A DNA stretch of 64,000 nucleotides from Planctomycetota bacterium (GTDB lineage Bacteria; Planctomycetota; Planctomycetia; Pirellulales; Pirellulaceae): assembly GCA_024277285.1 (NCBI GenBank), contig JAJRVM010000204.1:4601-68600 (forward strand), read 5' to 3'. Below, in pieces: positions 36,936-45,650 of the stretch. Each line of letters starts with the position of its first letter. Position 1 is the first letter of the stretch. The translations under genes and the position numbers were made by a program. The notes beneath the pieces were generated by a model. It worked only from the letters and a program-made list of their open reading frames with translations, had not been told where the DNA came from and did not search any database.

Positions 36936-37895
36936 TCAAGCAAACGTGTCAGCGACACGAACGGGATAACCACGCAGGAATTCGCGCACCGCCATGACGC
37001 GTTTTCCGGCTGGCTTCACTTCGTGCAGGTCCAGGCAACCGGCCGAGGTGGCAACCACCAACCGCTCGCCATTGCTTTCCACAACTTGCCCGGGAACCGC
37101 GTCGGGAGGTAACGCCCCATCGTCCGCCACCGAAACACGTTCGAGAATCAGGCGGAGCGGTCCCTTGGCGCGCTGCCATTGCGTAAAGGTACCAGGCCAC
37201 GGTCGCAATGCGCGCACTTGATTGCAAATTCGCGCGGCCTCATGCGTCCAATCGACAAGACCATCCGACTTCTTGAGTCGCGGTGCCTTGGTCGCTTCGG
37301 CCTGATCCTGAATCTCGCCCAGCAGTGACCAGCCATCCCATTGGCTCAACATGCCGAGCGACTGCACAACCGATTCGATACCCAATAATGCCAGACGCTG
37401 TTCGAGCTGCACAGCGTCCTCGTTCGGATCGATCGCGGTGCGTGTTTGCACCAGACAGGGGCCAGCATCAAGACGAGGCGTCATGTGGATCACCGTCACA
37501 CCCGTCTCCAGTTCGCCATTCCACAGCGCCCAATTGATCGGCGCGGCGCCACGGTACTTTGGGAGCAGCGAACCGTGCAGGTTAATACCACCCCAGCGCG
37601 CTGCTTCGAGGCAATGTGGTGACAGGATCTGTCCGAAATCGCATACGACCAGTAGATCGGGACGCAGTGTACTGAGCGCGTCCACGACCTGAGGATCATT
37701 GACATTGTCAGGCGCCAACAAGGGAACATCGTGTTGCGCAAAGAAGTCACGCACCGGGTTGGCAGGCCCCTTACGACGTCCGCGTGATTCCGGAACGGGA
37801 CGCGTGACGACGGTCACAATATCGTGTTCCGAACGCGCTAACGCATCAAAAGTTGGCACCGCAAATGGGCCGGTCCCCATCAGGATTAGACGCAT
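36936..37895 (-). CDS. fmt: Methionyl-tRNA formyltransferase
   Basis: This 319-residue cytosolic enzyme formylates initiator Met-tRNA using 10-formyl-tetrahydrofolate. It has the N-terminal MGTGPFAVPTFDAL strand-loop, the catalytic Asn105-x-His107 in INLHGSLLPKYRGAAPI (104-120) and the catalytic Asp143 in TPRLDAGP, followed by the C-terminal OB-type domain from about 210 (IRALRPWPGTFT-like segment VRALRPWPGTF). The length is normal. It follows def by 99 bp on the same strand, a frequent pairing: one enzyme adds the formyl group, the other removes it from nascent proteins. A hairpin repeat lies just after the stop. Confidence 0.96.
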   Translation of the reverse strand: MRLILMGTGPFAVPTFDALARSEHDIVTVVTRPVPESRGRRKGPANPVRDFFAQHDVPLLAPDNVNDPQVVDALSTLRPDLLVVCDFGQILSPHCLEAARWGGINLHGSLLPKYRGAAPINWALWNGELETGVTVIHMTPRLDAGPCLVQTRTAIDPNEDAVQLEQRLALLGIESVVQSLGMLSQWDGWSLLGEIQDQAEATKAPRLKKSDGLVDWTHEAARICNQVRALRPWPGTFTQWQRAKGPLRLILERVSVADDGALPPDAVPGQVVESNGERLVVATSAGCLDLHEVKPAGKRVMAVREFLRGYPVRVADTFA

Positions 37896-37994
37896 GATCT
37901 TGCCTCGCTCCGATTCTGTGCCAGCAGAAGCCTTCAGAAATGCGAGTTACCTAGCACCGCAACTCTGCAACAGATCACTTCGCGCCCAGCCAGC

Positions 37995-38600
37995 TCAGCA
38001 ATACCGCTGCTCCCACGACAACAGGCGAGCCTTGATCTCCGACTCGCTCGGGATGCTCCCCGCACTGACGCGCTGCCGATACTGCACCTCAAAATCGTCC
38101 AGATCATCAGCCACTGCCATGCGGTTGGTGACCGTCATGCGGTCGGTGAAGAGCACACCATCAAGATGGTCCGTTTCGTGTTGCACCACACGTGCCATCA
38201 GGCCAGTGAGGTCCAACGAAATTTCTTTGCCGTCAAGTCCGTAGGCCTGCACATGAATGCGCAGCGGACGCGTCACGGGACCATACAGCTCGGGGAAGCT
38301 CAGGCACCCCTCCTCGGCCTCTTCCAGCCCCTTCGGGCGACTGAGCACCGGATTAATAAACACCAGCTCTTCGCCCTCCTCCGCGTCCGCCTTGAGATTG
38401 GCGATGAAGAGTCGCAACGGAAGATCAACTTGATTGGCCGCCAGCCCAACGCCACGCGACTCGTACATCAACTCGAACATGCGACCAACCGTTTCGCGCA
38501 ATGCAGCGTCGACGCGTTTGATCGGTTTCGACTTCCACCGCAAGGTAGGGTGCGGATACTCAACAATACCGAGAGCGGTAGGATCAGATAGGCTCGTCAT
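37995..38600 (-). CDS. def: Peptide deformylase
   Basis: This 201-residue metalloenzyme removes the N-formyl group from new proteins. All three signature motifs are present: GVGLAANQ (50-57), EGCLSFP (97-103, metal ligand Cys99) and HETDHLDG (141-148, ligands His141 and His145 and catalytic Glu142). The start at 38600 (MTSLSDPTALGIVEYP) is preferred over a longer reading to 38711 because family members begin about ten residues before the YPHPTLR motif. It is upstream of fmt in a two-gene unit. A short tandem repeat (38694-38743) lies about 95 bp before the start. Confidence 0.96.
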   Translation of the reverse strand: MTSLSDPTALGIVEYPHPTLRWKSKPIKRVDAALRETVGRMFELMYESRGVGLAANQVDLPLRLFIANLKADAEEGEELVFINPVLSRPKGLEEAEEGCLSFPELYGPVTRPLRIHVQAYGLDGKEISLDLTGLMARVVQHETDHLDGVLFTDRMTVTNRMAVADDLDDFEVQYRQRVSAGSIPSESEIKARLLSWEQRYC

Positions 38601-39094
38601 GAAATCCGTCGTACAGCACATGTCCGAATGGCAAGAAATGGGGTTGGCGGAAGAATGGCAACAAACCGGACCGCCACACACTGGGCTTGGCAAGCAAACT
38701 TCATGATGCAAACTTCACGGTATGCAAACTTCACGGTGCAAACGAAAGCTCCACCAGCCCGTTCACGGCATCGCTCCACATGCATCAGCGTTTCTTTACG
38801 ACCGTCGCATCCCAGAAGTCCGCCGAACGGGCTCACCGAGGTAACGGGCCAATTACAGAACGATCACCTAAGGTTAAGGCTTGGCGTCATTTGCGTCTAG
38901 GCTTCGTCTCAAAACTCATATTTACCACCTTGCGTTTCGCGTAATCTGCTGAAAATGACATGGCTTTGCCGCGCGAAAAGACGTTTTGGGACAAAGCCGA
39001 GTACGGCGATCGGCGTCTTCGGTCGACGAGATCCGCGTTGACGATGGCTCCATATCGCCCTAGACTGCAACTAGAACGTCCGTCGTAATCCTTT
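38601..39094. other. 494-bp divergent intergenic region
   Basis: It lies between def (leftward) and the VWA-protein gene (rightward) and must hold both promoters, but none was assigned. It contains the 16-bp-type tandem repeat at 38694-38743. Small frames, including a 35-codon one that begins over the def start codon, have no ribosome site. Confidence 0.45.
38694..38743. repeat. 14-16 bp tandem repeat upstream of def
   Basis: GCAAACTTCATGAT, GCAAACTTCACGGTAT and GCAAACTTCACGGT follow each other, then a partial GCAAAC. Unit length varies by two bases, so slippage and mutation have both acted. Confidence 0.85.
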
Positions 39095-40171
39095 ATGGTG
39101 AAAGTGCTTGTGAAAGAAGCAGCTCGTTCCCCCAGCGGCTCAGCCGTACCTGTTGAACGCGCCGGCCCCGCACCGGGCGCGGCCGCCAGCGACAGCATGT
39201 GGAAACAGCCGCCGAAACTCGCGCGCGGGCTCCCTGCCTGGCTGCTGTCGCTGGTGCTTCATGCGACCTTGTTGATCGCCCTTGGGCTGCTGGTCCGAGT
39301 TGCTCAGCGCGGCGCTCAGCTGGAACCGGCGCGAGGCGGTGGAATCGTACTGGCACACGACGTTGACGGCCAAGCCGAGTATTACGGCGAGCGCGACGCT
39401 GCTGCGAGCAACTCGCCCCCGGACCAAGAATCATCCACCGCCACCTCCACCGCCCTTCCTAGCAGCGAAGAACTGCCCATCGACCTGGCCGGCGCACTCC
39501 CCTCGGCATCGACCGAATCAGCCGGCACCGCAATGGGCGACTCGCTACCGACCGCCGACGGTTTCACCCAAGGAGCAGGACTGCCTCCGAGGGGCAGTAT
39601 TGGCGGCAATCAGGCTCGGACCAGCATTTTTGGAGCCGAGGGGGTGGGCAGCAAATTCGTCTACGTATTTGATCGCTCGGCCAGCATGGATGGCTATCAG
39701 GGACGGCCGCTGCGCGCGGCCAAAGGGGAGTTGATCGCCAGCTTGGAGGACCTGGACAAAGTTCATCAATTCCAGATCATTTTTTACAATGATCGGCCGA
39801 CGGTTTTCAATCCGTTCCATCCGCAACCGCCACGCATGCTGTTTGGCGACGCACAGACGAAACGACGTGCCCAGAACTTTGTACGTGGTATCATCGCCGC
39901 CGGCGGTACGGAGCATATGGAAGCGCTCAAACGAGCACTCGCCATGCGCCCTGACGTCATCTTCTTTTTGACCGATGCCGCGGAACCACAACTATCTCCC
40001 CAACAACTGGCCAAGATCCGCCAACTGAACAACCGCGTCGGAGCGACGATCCACGCCATCGAGTTCGGTGCGGGCCCCAGCCAGGGCGGCATGAATTTCC
40101 TGGTCCGCTTGGCCAAGCAAAATGGCGGTACTCACATCTATGTCGATGTCACTCGGCTGCCAGCGCATTGA
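39095..40171 (+). CDS. Membrane-anchored VWA-domain protein
   Basis: This 358-residue protein has a cytoplasmic N-terminus of about 45 residues, one transmembrane helix (LPAWLLSLVLHATLLIALGL, about 46-68), a low-complexity Ser/Pro/Glu linker, and a von Willebrand A domain from about 187. The metal-ion site is complete in form: FDRSASMDG (DxSxS), GGTEHM for the threonine, and FLTDAAEP for the Asp. Such domains mediate metal-dependent protein contacts, here probably in the periplasm. The PAWLxSLxxH helix is shared with the protein at 61329-63380. It begins a rightward gene series with a TPR-like exported protein and, further on, ExbB/ExbD genes. The ribosome site before 39095 is weak; an ATG at 39197 is possible. 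Confidence 0.85.
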   Translation: MVKVLVKEAARSPSGSAVPVERAGPAPGAAASDSMWKQPPKLARGLPAWLLSLVLHATLLIALGLLVRVAQRGAQLEPARGGGIVLAHDVDGQAEYYGERDAAASNSPPDQESSTATSTALPSSEELPIDLAGALPSASTESAGTAMGDSLPTADGFTQGAGLPPRGSIGGNQARTSIFGAEGVGSKFVYVFDRSASMDGYQGRPLRAAKGELIASLEDLDKVHQFQIIFYNDRPTVFNPFHPQPPRMLFGDAQTKRRAQNFVRGIIAAGGTEHMEALKRALAMRPDVIFFLTDAAEPQLSPQQLAKIRQLNNRVGATIHAIEFGAGPSQGGMNFLVRLAKQNGGTHIYVDVTRLPAH

Positions 40172-40288
40172 AGAAGACGCCCCGGACAGATGCACGGGAA
40201 CAAGAGCAAGCACAAGAAAACGTTCGCAAGACAATCGATCACGAAGTGGCAGCCGTTGGTGGCTGCCACACGGGAGAGCTACGGCCTG

Positions 40289-41347
40289 ATGAGCATAGGT
40301 TCCACGCAACTCGCTGCTGAGGGGTTCACCCTACCGCACACCGTCAGCTGGGCCGGATTGGTCATGGCGGCACTGTTGTGCCTGGCCGGCCAAGGGTGGG
40401 CGGAAGACACGGTGACGGTTGCCCGGTCGAACCGGCTCGGTACGTCACGGCGGCACGGGACGATTGTCGAGTACACGGGCACGGCACTTACGTTGCAACT
40501 GTCGAACGGCCGGCCGGAACAGATCGAATCATCACGCGTTGTCAGCTATGAAACCGAGCGGGTACCGGACCAGAAGAATGGCGACCAGCTGTTTGAAGAA
40601 GGGCGTTTCGCCGATGCCGTGGTGAGTTATCGCCGCGCGATCAAGATCGAGAAACGACGTTGGATGCGGCGGATCATCTTGGCTCAACTGGCACGTTGCT
40701 ATCGGAACTTGAAGCAGATCGTACGTGCCGGAGACACTTTCCTGCTCATTATGCGTAGTGACCCGACAACCCAGCTGTTGGATGCCATTCCCCTGGCTTG
40801 GGTTTCGTCGCCCCCACCTGCCGATCTCGTCGAACGGTCGGCGCACTGGCTCGACAACGCCGACCTCCCCGCAGCGCAATTGATCGGTGCCAGCTGGCTC
40901 ATGGCCACCGCTCAACGTCAGCAAGCCCTCACCATGCTCGACAAGTTGACGAATGCGCAGGATCCTCGGATCGCTCTGTTGGCCGAGGCGCAACGTTGGC
41001 GCGACCGAATTGTCACCGCTACGCCTGACGACGTCCGGCACTGGCAGCAGCAGCTGGGCACCATGGACGAATCCTTGCGGGCCGGCCCCTATTTCCTGCT
41101 CGGACAAGCGCTCGCTCGGCAGGGACAAGGCAGCGCCGCCGCATTGGCCTTTCTGCGTATCCCTATCCTGCACGCGGACCAGTACGATTTGGCTGCCGAG
41201 GCACTCTTCGCCGCCGCTAAACAGCTCGACAGCAAAGGGGACCGGAGCGAAGCGCGGCGGGTCTACCAGGAACTGGTTCGGACCTATCCGAAACACCAAC
41301 TTGCCCCCGCCGCTCAACAACGCCTGCAACGTATCGGTACGAATTAG
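40289..41347 (+). CDS. Exported TPR-like protein
   Basis: This 352-residue protein is read from the ATG at 40289, which has GGGAGAG upstream and puts a signal peptide (WAGLVMAALLCLAGQGWA) at the right distance; an earlier ATG at 40190 has a poor ribosome site. After the signal comes a small beta-like segment (RRHGTIVEYTGTALTLQL) and then helical TPR-like repeats: GDQLFEEGRFADAVVSYRRAIK, AQLARCYRNLKQIVRAGDTFL and a final DRSEARRVYQELVRTYPKHQLA. A periplasmic scaffold or binding role is likely. It follows the VWA gene by 117 bp on the same strand. The domain style resembles the exported TPR protein at 45785 near the ExbB/ExbD genes. Confidence 0.78.
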   Translation: MSIGSTQLAAEGFTLPHTVSWAGLVMAALLCLAGQGWAEDTVTVARSNRLGTSRRHGTIVEYTGTALTLQLSNGRPEQIESSRVVSYETERVPDQKNGDQLFEEGRFADAVVSYRRAIKIEKRRWMRRIILAQLARCYRNLKQIVRAGDTFLLIMRSDPTTQLLDAIPLAWVSSPPPADLVERSAHWLDNADLPAAQLIGASWLMATAQRQQALTMLDKLTNAQDPRIALLAEAQRWRDRIVTATPDDVRHWQQQLGTMDESLRAGPYFLLGQALARQGQGSAAALAFLRIPILHADQYDLAAEALFAAAKQLDSKGDRSEARRVYQELVRTYPKHQLAPAAQQRLQRIGTN

Positions 41348-41587
41348 CCTCAGGTGGGAGCCGTATTGGATTGCGAGTAGGATTGAGGGTAAGATTATGA
41401 ACAGCCTATCATGGCCTCCGGCCGTGAATGGTCACCATCACCCGCAAGCAAGTACACCCTGTCAAGTACATCCTATTTGAAATCGAACCTGCTACACGAC
41501 TCGCCCCGCTGCGTAAGCTCTCGCCATACCGGCAACGCCTGGAGGCAAGTCGTGTGACACATTCTTCGCGTCTCGTCGGAGGGCCTC

Positions 41588-42409
41588 ATGACACGATTCA
41601 TCTTCGCTCTTTTGCTACCGCTGACCGTCGCCATTGTCGCCGGATGTGACATGAGTAACTTGTTGGGCGATGACCAGGATTCGTCGGCCGATACCGAAGT
41701 CCAAGTGCCGCCGCCCCCCGAGCCTCCGCCGGTCAGTGAACAGGAGGCAACGGCGATCGAGACGCTGCGCGGGCGTGGCGCGAAAGTCAACGTCGATAAC
41801 GCTGGGCACGTACGGATCGTCGAACTCGTCGATACAAAAGCCACTGACGATGACTTGAAGCTACTGCGTGACCTTCCGTTCCTCGAATCACTCGACATCA
41901 CCGGCGGCGACATTACTGACGCGGGCCTGGTCCACTTGAAGGGTCTCACCGGGCTGCAACGCTTGTACTTGAACGATCTGCCGATCACGAGCGATTCGCT
42001 GGCGAACATAGCCGAGCTGAAGAAACTCGACGTCTTGTCCCTGCGCAACACCAAAGTCGGCGACGAGGGCATGCCACACCTTAAGAACCTAACCTCGCTG
42101 ACCGTCTTGAACCTGTCAAAGACCGCCATCACGAATAAGGCACTCAAGCACATTCAAGGGCTTACCAAGTTGGACACGCTGGTGCTGGCCGATACCGCGG
42201 TAACCGGCAAAGGACTTGTTTACCTGAAGCCACTCAAGGACCTCCGGACCTTGAATGTTGATCGGTGCAAATCCCTCACCGGGCATCTGCTGGCATTGGA
42301 GGGTCTCGACGAAATGCGCATGCTCTACGTGAACGGCTGCACCGTTTCCAAAGACGAAGTAAAAGAGTTGACGAGCCGAAACCGCATGCTCGCAGTGTTC
42401 CCGAATTGA
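41588..42409 (+). CDS. Leucine-rich-repeat lipoprotein
   Basis: This 273-residue protein has a lipoprotein signal (MTRFIFALLLPLTVAIVAGC, lipid-bearing Cys20), a Pro-rich tether (VPPPPEPPPV) and then about seven leucine-rich repeats of the 23-24 residue type: LRDLPFLESLDITGGDITDAG, LKGLTGLQRLYLNDLPITSD, and so on to the final NGCTVSKDEVKEL. Such LRR lipoproteins are frequent in planctomycetes and probably bind proteins at the outer-membrane or periplasmic face. GGAGG lies eight bases before the ATG. The upstream gene is 240 bp away, and the next gene starts 67 bp after the stop, so it may share a transcript with the methyltransferase gene. Confidence 0.88.
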   Translation: MTRFIFALLLPLTVAIVAGCDMSNLLGDDQDSSADTEVQVPPPPEPPPVSEQEATAIETLRGRGAKVNVDNAGHVRIVELVDTKATDDDLKLLRDLPFLESLDITGGDITDAGLVHLKGLTGLQRLYLNDLPITSDSLANIAELKKLDVLSLRNTKVGDEGMPHLKNLTSLTVLNLSKTAITNKALKHIQGLTKLDTLVLADTAVTGKGLVYLKPLKDLRTLNVDRCKSLTGHLLALEGLDEMRMLYVNGCTVSKDEVKELTSRNRMLAVFPN

Positions 42410-42476
42410 AATTACCTCCAAGGACCACGTGCCCCCCGCAACCACTCGCGTCTTATTCTTGCCGAAGGACAGAACC

Positions 42477-43064
42477 ATGAATCTATTGCGATATAGACTG
42501 TTGCTCGCCTTGATACTACTGAGCGTTTCCATTCCACTGAGTCCACGCATCGCCAGTGGCAAGGATCGCAAGCCCAAGAAGACACCCGACTGTGTTTATG
42601 TGCCAACGCCTCACGACATCGTGGAAGCGATGCTGGAAATGGCGGACATCAAAAAGGAAGACGTGGTTTACGACTTGGGTTGCGGCGACGGACGCATCGT
42701 TGTGCAAGCGGCCAAAAAATGCGGATGCCGCGGAATTGGGTTTGAAATTGTCCCAAAACTGGCCGATCAGGCTCGAGAAAACGCGCGCAAGAACAACGTT
42801 GCCCACCTGGTGAAGATCAAGGAAGAAGACTTATTCAAGGCGGATTTCAGTGAAGCCACCTTGCTGCCCATCTACCTGCTGCCAAAGATGCTGACCAAAC
42901 TCAAGCCCAAACTTGCCAAACTCAAACCGGGTACACGCATTATCTCGCACGATTATCGCATTGAAGGCGTGGTCGCCGACAAGACGAAAACACTCGTATC
43001 GAAAGAAACCGGAGTCAAACACATCTTGATCCTCTACACGCTACCGCTGAAGGAAAGCAAGTAG
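42477..43064 (+). CDS. SAM-dependent methyltransferase with an export signal
   Basis: This 195-residue protein begins with a classic signal peptide (LLRYRLLLALILLSVSIPLS then PRIASG), followed by a compact class I methyltransferase: TPHDIVEAMLEMADIKKEDVVYD, motif I VVYDLGCGDGRIVVQAA (about 60-76), GIGFEIVPKLADQARENA for the acidic SAM-ribose contact, and PIYLLPKMLTKLKPKLAKLKPGTRIISHD. The fold resembles DOT1-like or generic small methyltransferases. Placing a SAM enzyme beyond the inner membrane is odd because SAM is cytosolic; the hydrophobic segment may instead be an uncleaved anchor. A longer reading to 42429 adds residues before the signal. A repeat-rich 811-bp gap follows. Confidence 0.85.
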   Translation: MNLLRYRLLLALILLSVSIPLSPRIASGKDRKPKKTPDCVYVPTPHDIVEAMLEMADIKKEDVVYDLGCGDGRIVVQAAKKCGCRGIGFEIVPKLADQARENARKNNVAHLVKIKEEDLFKADFSEATLLPIYLLPKMLTKLKPKLAKLKPGTRIISHDYRIEGVVADKTKTLVSKETGVKHILILYTLPLKESK

Positions 43065-43093
43065 ACAGAACGCGCGTGATCGTCTGTCTTCGT

Positions 43094-43192
43094 GTGCCAC
43101 TGCATGCGCAAACGCATTCCCCATCCCGATCGATTTGCCACTACCAAACGTTCCACCAACACACCGTCACTCACTGCACGCAGTGCGAACCG
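43094..43192. repeat. Dispersed element C, copy 1
   Basis: Begins GTGCCACTGCATGCGCAA and ends GCACGCAGTGCGAACCG; the ends are partly inverted repeats (CACTGCATGC and GCACGCAGTG). A second copy is at 52528-52617 with a more diverged middle. Confidence 0.75.
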
Positions 43193-43480
43193 GCGAACCG
43201 TCTTCCATCTTGCAGCTCGAGCGCCGCTTCACACTGCTCAACTCTGCGTTTGCGTGTGCGCATCGGTTTGCGACTTTGTTGGGCGACAATGACGCCTGCC
43301 TCCGTTTTGGAAAGCTACGTAGTTTTGAGGGTTGCCCACACCTGTCAAAACGGAGGCAGGCGTCGATTTCGATCTCGCAGTGCGAACCGGCTAGCCGGTT
43401 TCCAATGGCAGCTCGAGCGACGCTTCGCACTGCTCAACTTGGCGTTTTCGTGTGCGCGTCGGTTTGCGACTTTGTTGGGG
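43181..43480. repeat. Two 103-bp direct repeats flanking a 19-bp inverted repeat
   Basis: Copies at 43181-43283 and 43378-43480 share CAGTGCGAACCGG, GCAGCTCGAGCG, CTGCTCAACT and GTTTGCGACTTTGTTGGG with no length difference. Between them, 43291-43309 and 43346-43364 are perfect 19-bp inverted repeats (left arm GACGCCTGCCTCCGTTTTG) around a 36-base loop, the layout of a small insertion between duplicated flanks. Confidence 0.9.
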
Positions 43481-43875
43481 TGCTTGGAGTTAGAACACGT
43501 ACGGAATGAGCAGTGGCACGGACGCGGATAGGAACGGAGACTGGCACACTTCCTAGAGGAGTTGAACCGCTAAGGCGACCGGCAGTTGGGAATCTGCCAG
43601 CCCTAAGGGTTCTTTGGCGGTTCCTTTGGGAGGGCAAGAGAAAACACTCCGCGCCGCGCGACAACCGACGTTTTCAATCGCAATTGCGGGGAAGACGTTT
43701 TTGTCGCCATCCTAACTCGCAAGAGACAGATAACTTCGGAACAGCGCAACCACCTCCTTCGCGCCACCGCGTGTTTTCCGCTACAATCACTTTACCTTTG
43801 ACGCACGGCCAAAGGACTGCGCCGCCCCCCTTGATAGCGGCAAACCAACACTCCACAGCAAAACAGGAGCTGGAA

Positions 43876-44718
43876 TTGATACGCAGCGTCAGACAGTTAT
43901 CGGCAGGGTGGGCAACGCGCCGCTGGATCGTCTTCCTGGTCAGCCTGGTTCTAGTGACTACCGGAAGGGTCGCAGCTGCCATGGCTCAACAAACGGGAGC
44001 GACCGCAACTGGCGATTCCGCCGAAGCGCCGTCCGACGGGCTCATCGACATCGTGTTCTCCGGCGGTTGGGTCGGCGCGATGATTATGCTGCTGCTGCTA
44101 TCCCTCTCGGTGACCGCCGCCTACCTGGTCATCGACCACCTCATGACCATTCGGCGCGGCGAGATCATGCCCGAGGGACTCAGCGAGCACGTGCGTCAAC
44201 TGTTACTGGCAGGCCAGGTTACCGAGGCCGATCAAGCGTGCCGATCCAAGCCAAGTTTCCTCACATTCGTCTTGCTCAACGGCCTGGCGGAAATCGAAAG
44301 TGGCTGGCCCGCGGTCGAAAAAGCGATGGAGGACGCGACGGCCGAGCAATCGGCGCGTCTATTCCGCAAGATCGAGTACCTTTCGGTGATTGGCAACATT
44401 GCCCCGATGGTGGGTCTGCTGGGGACGGTGACCGGCATGATTATCGCCTTCCAAACGGTGGCGAACACTCAAGGCGCGGCCGGCGCTGCGGACCTGGCCA
44501 AGGGGATCTACCAGGCGTTGGTGACGACTGTGGGGGGGCTGTTGGTGGCCATCCCGTCGTTGGGCGCCTTCGCCGTTTTTCGCAACCGCGTGGATCAGTT
44601 CGTTGCGGAAGCGGCCTACTTGGCTCAGCACGCACTGACGCCGCTCAAACGGCGGCGTGTGACCGCGAAACGAACGGGCTCGAACCCGCCACCACCGCCA
44701 TCGCGTGAGGGGCCGTGA
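43876..44718 (+). CDS. ExbB/TolQ/MotA-type proton-channel protein with signal peptide
   Basis: This 280-residue reading uses a TTG start at 43876, seven bases after AGGAG; the frame is open upstream but unrelated to the family. An N-terminal signal-like helix (WIVFLVSLVLVTTGRVAAAM) is followed by a short linker and the three ExbB helices: GAMIMLLLLSLSVTAAYLVI (about 74-93), VIGNIAPMVGLLGTVTGMII (about 172-191) and LVTTVGGLLVAIPSLGAF (about 216-233). The family forms the pentameric inner-membrane channel that, with ExbD, turns proton flow into work on TonB-like or other envelope partners. The stop overlaps the ATG of the ExbD-like gene (TGATG), showing tight coupling. The extra signal-like helix is typical for planctomycete members. 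Confidence 0.88.
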   Translation: MIRSVRQLSAGWATRRWIVFLVSLVLVTTGRVAAAMAQQTGATATGDSAEAPSDGLIDIVFSGGWVGAMIMLLLLSLSVTAAYLVIDHLMTIRRGEIMPEGLSEHVRQLLLAGQVTEADQACRSKPSFLTFVLLNGLAEIESGWPAVEKAMEDATAEQSARLFRKIEYLSVIGNIAPMVGLLGTVTGMIIAFQTVANTQGAAGAADLAKGIYQALVTTVGGLLVAIPSLGAFAVFRNRVDQFVAEAAYLAQHALTPLKRRRVTAKRTGSNPPPPPSREGP

Positions 44719-45146
44719 TGCGTATTCCCAGCAACCTGCGTAGCGGTTCGCTCGGTCTTAACATGACACCGATGATCGATGTCGTGTTCCTGCTCATCAT
44801 CTTCTTTCTGGTGTCGAGCCATCTGGCCAAGCAAGAATCACAAATGCCGCTCCCGCTGCCGACGGCTCAGAGCGGCAACAAGAGCATCGAAGAGGATGCT
44901 CCCCGCGTCACAATCAACGTGTTGGCCGATGGTTCCCTCGTGCTCTCGGGACGTCATGTTCCGCAATCCGAATTGACACAACGACTGGCTGATCGCCTGC
45001 ATGAAGCAGGGCCAGGCCTGCAAGTTCGTATTCGTGGCGATCGCAACGTACCGTATCGTTTCGTCGAACCGATCATGTTGGCATGCGCGCGCGCTAGTAT
45101 CTGGGACGTATCGTTCTCTGTCTATCGCCCGGAGGATATTCGCTGA
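44718..45146 (+). CDS. ExbD/TolR-type protein 1
   Basis: This 142-residue protein has one transmembrane helix near the N-terminus with the ExbD motif MTPMIDVVFLLIIFFLVSSH (about 16-35), whose Asp is the proton-carrying residue. A small periplasmic alpha/beta domain follows (RVTINVLADGSLVLSGRHV, QVRIRGDRNVPYRFVEPIM). It starts at the ATG overlapping the ExbB-like stop (TGATG) and ends overlapping the next gene in the same way. Two ExbD genes after one ExbB gene is a common layout in planctomycetes and some other bacteria. Confidence 0.93.
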   Translation: MRIPSNLRSGSLGLNMTPMIDVVFLLIIFFLVSSHLAKQESQMPLPLPTAQSGNKSIEEDAPRVTINVLADGSLVLSGRHVPQSELTQRLADRLHEAGPGLQVRIRGDRNVPYRFVEPIMLACARASIWDVSFSVYRPEDIR

Positions 45147-45601
45147 TGCGCCGACCTTCTCCCTTTGTCGACCGCCGCGGTGAGTTGGAAATCAAGATGA
45201 CGCCGATGATTGACGTCGTCTTCCTGCTGCTCGTCTTCTTCATCTGGACCGCCAGTTTTCAGATTGTCGAACAAGTGTTGCCGAGCCACTTGAGCCAAGT
45301 AGCGGGCTCGATCCCTACGAACTCGGACGAACCACCACCGGTGGAAGAAGACTTCGACCGAGTCGTGTTGCGCATTCGCTGGGTCGACGGCCACGCACGC
45401 TGGCGCATCAACCAAATTGATGTCGGCAGCTTGCAACAAGTCCGCAGTCGGCTCGAGACCATCGCCGCGATAAAAGCCAATGCACCCGTGATCCTTCACC
45501 CCGACAAAGATGTGCCACTGGGCCACGTCATCGACCTCTACGATCTCACTCGGCTCGCTGGCTTTGAACAGATTCAATTCGCCGCATCCGAGAACATTTG
45601 A
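45146..45601 (+). CDS. ExbD/TolR-type protein 2
   Basis: This 151-residue second ExbD-like protein has the motif KMTPMIDVVFLLLVFFIWTA (about 17-36) with the conserved Asp, and a periplasmic domain (RVVLRIRWVDGHARWRINQI, VILHPDKDVPLGHVIDLYDL). Its linker and C-terminal domain differ from those of ExbD 1, so the two may contact different partners or form a heterodimer in the ExbB pentamer. It is coupled by a TGATG overlap to the gene before it. The large exported TPR gene follows after 183 bp. Confidence 0.93.
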   Translation: MRRPSPFVDRRGELEIKMTPMIDVVFLLLVFFIWTASFQIVEQVLPSHLSQVAGSIPTNSDEPPPVEEDFDRVVLRIRWVDGHARWRINQIDVGSLQQVRSRLETIAAIKANAPVILHPDKDVPLGHVIDLYDLTRLAGFEQIQFAASENI

Positions 45602-45650
45602 GGTACCTATTCACCGCTCATCGCCATGAACAAGTTATCTTAATCTTAAC

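Larger units (their letters stand above)
43065..43875. other. 811-bp non-coding repeat cluster before the ExbB-like gene
   Basis: Contains the dispersed GTGCCACTGCATGCGCAA element (43094-43192), a 103-bp direct repeat (43181-43283 and 43378-43480), and a perfect 19-bp inverted repeat between the copies. From 43500 to 43875 there is no recognised repeat; an in-frame extension of the ExbB-like gene to 43513 is not supported because it lacks family similarity. Confidence 0.6.

Noticed and set aside
38599..38706. 35-codon plus-strand frame beginning over the def start
   Set aside because: No ribosome site, overlaps the def start codon and runs into the tandem repeat.
43076..43531. 151-codon plus-strand frame in the repeat cluster
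   Set aside because: It translates the 103-bp direct repeats twice; composition (Arg/Cys/Ala) and lack of a ribosome site argue against a gene.
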